Shown here in pieces: positions 47,684 to 48,709 of a stretch of DNA of 48,709 nucleotides. The DNA lies in assembly GCA_964396225.1 (NCBI GenBank), contig CAYNEL010000003.1, positions 1 through 48,709 on the forward strand, given 5' to 3'. Made by a program: the position numbers and the translations under genes. The number at the start of each line of letters is the position of its first letter. Position 1 is the stretch's first letter. A model generated the notes under the pieces. It was not told where the DNA came from and made no database searches. It saw only the letters and a program-made list of their open reading frames with translations. This stretch comes from CAYNEL01 sp964396225. Its GTDB lineage: Bacteria; Patescibacteriota; Minisyncoccia; Moranbacterales; UBA1568.

Positions 47684-47958
47684 TCGTTCGAAATGCGCCC
47701 CTTCGGCCGTGACGGACGGTGTCCCTTCATCTGTAGGCAAATCGGGGGTCCTATCTTTGCCCCCGATCTGGGAAACGTCTTGCTTCTTGTATCGCTTTGC
47801 GCGGGAGGGGCAAGGCTGCTTGTGTCTTCTCCCTCGTGGAGCGATACAAGACGCGCGTCAAGACCGGGTGGTTTGGTGCAAGCTGGGCCATGCCTCGACA
47901 CGTTTCCTTTCCCCGGGCTCCCATGTTCGGGACTTGCCTGCAGGTTAAGGGATTTTTT
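47684..47958 (+). ncRNA. Candidate structured noncoding RNA B (unknown family)
   Basis: This region between ruvB and pilB has no supported gene but a striking nested fold. The outer helix pairs 47723-47740 with 47934-47951 (17 of 18 positions, two G-U, one C-U mismatch) and is followed by six T, so it doubles as a terminator. Directly inside is hairpin ATCGGGGG/CCCCCGAT (47741-47767). A second long-range helix is GGAAACGT/ACGTTTCC (47771-47778 with 47900-47907). Within it lies a long arm CTTGTATCGCT/AGCGATACAAG (47786-47796, 47840-47850) capped by GAGGG/CCCTC and CAAG/CTTG. The fold looks like a compact multi-branch RNA of about 275 nt. I see no RNase P, tmRNA or SRP signature. Read-through to 48009 would give a 330-nt form. 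Confidence 0.7.
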
Positions 47959-47972
47959 GTTGCTCGGTTGTC

Positions 47973-48015
47973 AAAACCGGCCGGACCCAGATGGGGTGCG
48001 GCCGGTTTTATTTTC
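47973..48015. terminator. Bidirectional terminator between ncRNA B and pilB
   Basis: AAAACCGGCCG (47973-47983) and CGGCCGGTTTT (47999-48009) form a perfect 11-bp stem with a 15-nt loop. A T-rich tail (TTTTATTTTC) follows on the plus strand and TTTTGAC on the minus strand. Confidence 0.85.
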
Positions 48016-48046
48016 TTGAAGCACTTGAAGCAGTAGAGTGCGATGA

Positions 48047-48709
48047 TCATCCTTCGGTCACGCGGTAGACTTCCTCGAGCGTCGTGTTGCCGGCGATGAC
48101 ATGGATCACGCCGTCATGGCGCATAGTCATCATACCGTTTTGGATAGCGCGTTCCTGGATTTCGACGGCCAGCTTCCCCTGGGCGATAAAGAGCTGGGTG
48201 TCCTTGTCGAGCTGGAGGACTTCCGAGAGGGGGATGCGGCCCTTGTAGCCAGTGCCGTTGCATTTGGGGCAGCCTTTGGGTTTCATCATCTTCCAGTTCT
48301 TCGGGAAGGCCGGCGCCTGCCCCGGAGGGAAGGATCTAAGGATTTTCTCGATGTCCGCGACCGTCTTGTCGTCCGGGGCATTTTCCACCTTGCAGTGTTC
48401 GCACAGGCGGCGCACGAGGCGCTGGGCCATGAAGGCGTTGCCACAGTTGACGATGTCGTCCGGCTTGATGCCGAAGGAGAGGAGGCGTGGGATGGTGCCG
48501 ACCGCGTTGTTGGTGTGGAGCGTGGAGAGCACGAGGTGGCCGGTGAGCGCCGCCTGGACGGCGATCTTGGCTGTTTCCTCGTCACGGATTTCACCGATCA
48601 TCATGATGTTCGGGTTCTGGCGGAGGAGAGCGCGGAGGGCTGAGACGAAATCGTAGCCGTCTTCGGTGTCCACCTGGGTCTGGAGGATTCCGGAAAGCTG
48701 GTATTCGAT
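48047..48709 (-). CDS. Type IV pilus/type II secretion ATPase (PilB/GspE), C-terminal part
   Basis: PilB/GspE ATPases power pilus extension or type II secretion. The gene runs off the right edge, so its start lies outside the window and 220 residues are visible. They include IEYQLSGILQTQV, then ALRALLRQNPNIMMIGEIRDEETAKIAVQAALTGHLVLSTLHTNNA (Asp box, Walker B and His box). A GspE-type zinc site follows, with CEHC and CPKCNGTGYKGR. The C-terminal part ends VIAGNTTLEEVYRVTEG. It is convergent with ncRNA B through a shared terminator. Together with comM and yraN it fits the type IV pili and DNA uptake often predicted in CPR bacteria. A GspE of a type II system is the alternative. Confidence 0.93.
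   Translation of the reverse strand: MEYQLSGILQTQVDTEDGYDFVSALRALLRQNPNIMMIGEIRDEETAKIAVQAALTGHLVLSTLHTNNAVGTIPRLLSFGIKPDDIVNCGNAFMAQRLVRRLCEHCKVENAPDDKTVADIEKILRSFPPGQAPAFPKNWKMMKPKGCPKCNGTGYKGRIPLSEVLQLDKDTQLFIAQGKLAVEIQERAIQNGMMTMRHDGVIHVIAGNTTLEEVYRVTEG

Noticed and set aside
47684..47958. SRP, 6S or RNase P RNA identity for ncRNA B
   Set aside because: No GGAAGGAAGC-type SRP core, no single rod with a central bubble, and no RNase P core. Left as unknown.
47693..48019. 108-codon plus-strand and 99-codon minus-strand frames between ruvB and pilB
   Set aside because: Low-complexity products overlapping strong nested RNA helices and terminators. No conserved features.
1..48709. CRISPR arrays, insertion sequences, prophage genes and tRNA genes
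   Set aside because: No regularly spaced repeats, transposase motifs or phage structural genes. No tRNA T-arm/CCA arrangement was found by eye.

Overview
The window looks like bacterial chromosome from a Patescibacteria/CPR lineage, probably Parcubacteria-like. This is inferred from gene content and not from a marker-gene tree. Supporting signs are small tightly packed genes, a split VirB4 with PrgI, VirB6-like and VirB2-like proteins but no relaxase, a DksA-like protein with a degraded zinc site, weak use of Shine-Dalgarno sequences, a GC-rich coding style, and a complete rpmH-dnaA-dnaN origin region.

Layout. 1-5.7 kb: gyrA (5' end cut off by the window), rpsO, a NYN-domain nuclease, a small His/Cys-rich protein and pnp, each transcription unit with its own promoter or terminator. 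5.8-7.3 kb: a proline-rich single-pass membrane protein. 7.5-8.1 kb: no convincing gene, but a near-consensus promoter, a string of hairpins (one with a 26-bp stem) and tandem terminators, so a candidate structured RNA (ncRNA A). 8.1-15.9 kb: yraN, dksA-like, lspA, comM, a DUF348/G5/RlpA-type wall protein, rsmA, a UvrD/PcrA helicase, and a convergent xerC/D recombinase. 16-28.5 kb: a LysM-CHAP wall hydrolase followed by a type IV secretion-like locus (VirB6-like, unknown, PrgI, VirB4 N-part, VirB4 ATPase, membrane protein, VirB2-like pilin) and two paralogous beta-propeller-like membrane-anchored proteins.

28.5-34.1 kb (minus strand): a surface-polysaccharide operon (Wzx-like flippase, two GT2 glycosyltransferases, two O-antigen ligase/polymerase-like proteins). 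34.2-36.0 kb (minus): rpmH-rnpA-yidC-khpB from a consensus promoter. 36.0-39.4 kb: dnaA, dnaN and a DciA-like gene, with DnaA boxes on both sides of dnaA and an AT-rich element before dnaN; this is the likely chromosomal origin. 39.5-48.7 kb (minus): PBP1A, an ATP-grasp/retropepsin fusion next to a 7TM protein, ruvC, yebC, a PH-domain protein, a small membrane protein, ruvB, and the C-terminal half of a PilB/GspE ATPase. Between ruvB and pilB a second candidate structured RNA (ncRNA B) runs on the plus strand from a consensus promoter to an intrinsic terminator.

Genome-wide style: most start codons are directly preceded by T (TATG or TGTG) and lack a Shine-Dalgarno sequence, several promoters are extended -10 types (TGn-TATAAT) with poor -35 boxes, at least two mRNAs look leaderless, and terminators are often packed against the next promoter. 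The main candidates for something undescribed are the two structured RNAs, the T(-1) start-codon signature, the relaxase-free T4SS-like locus with beta-propeller partners, and a probable frameshift or cryptic start at the LysM-CHAP gene.
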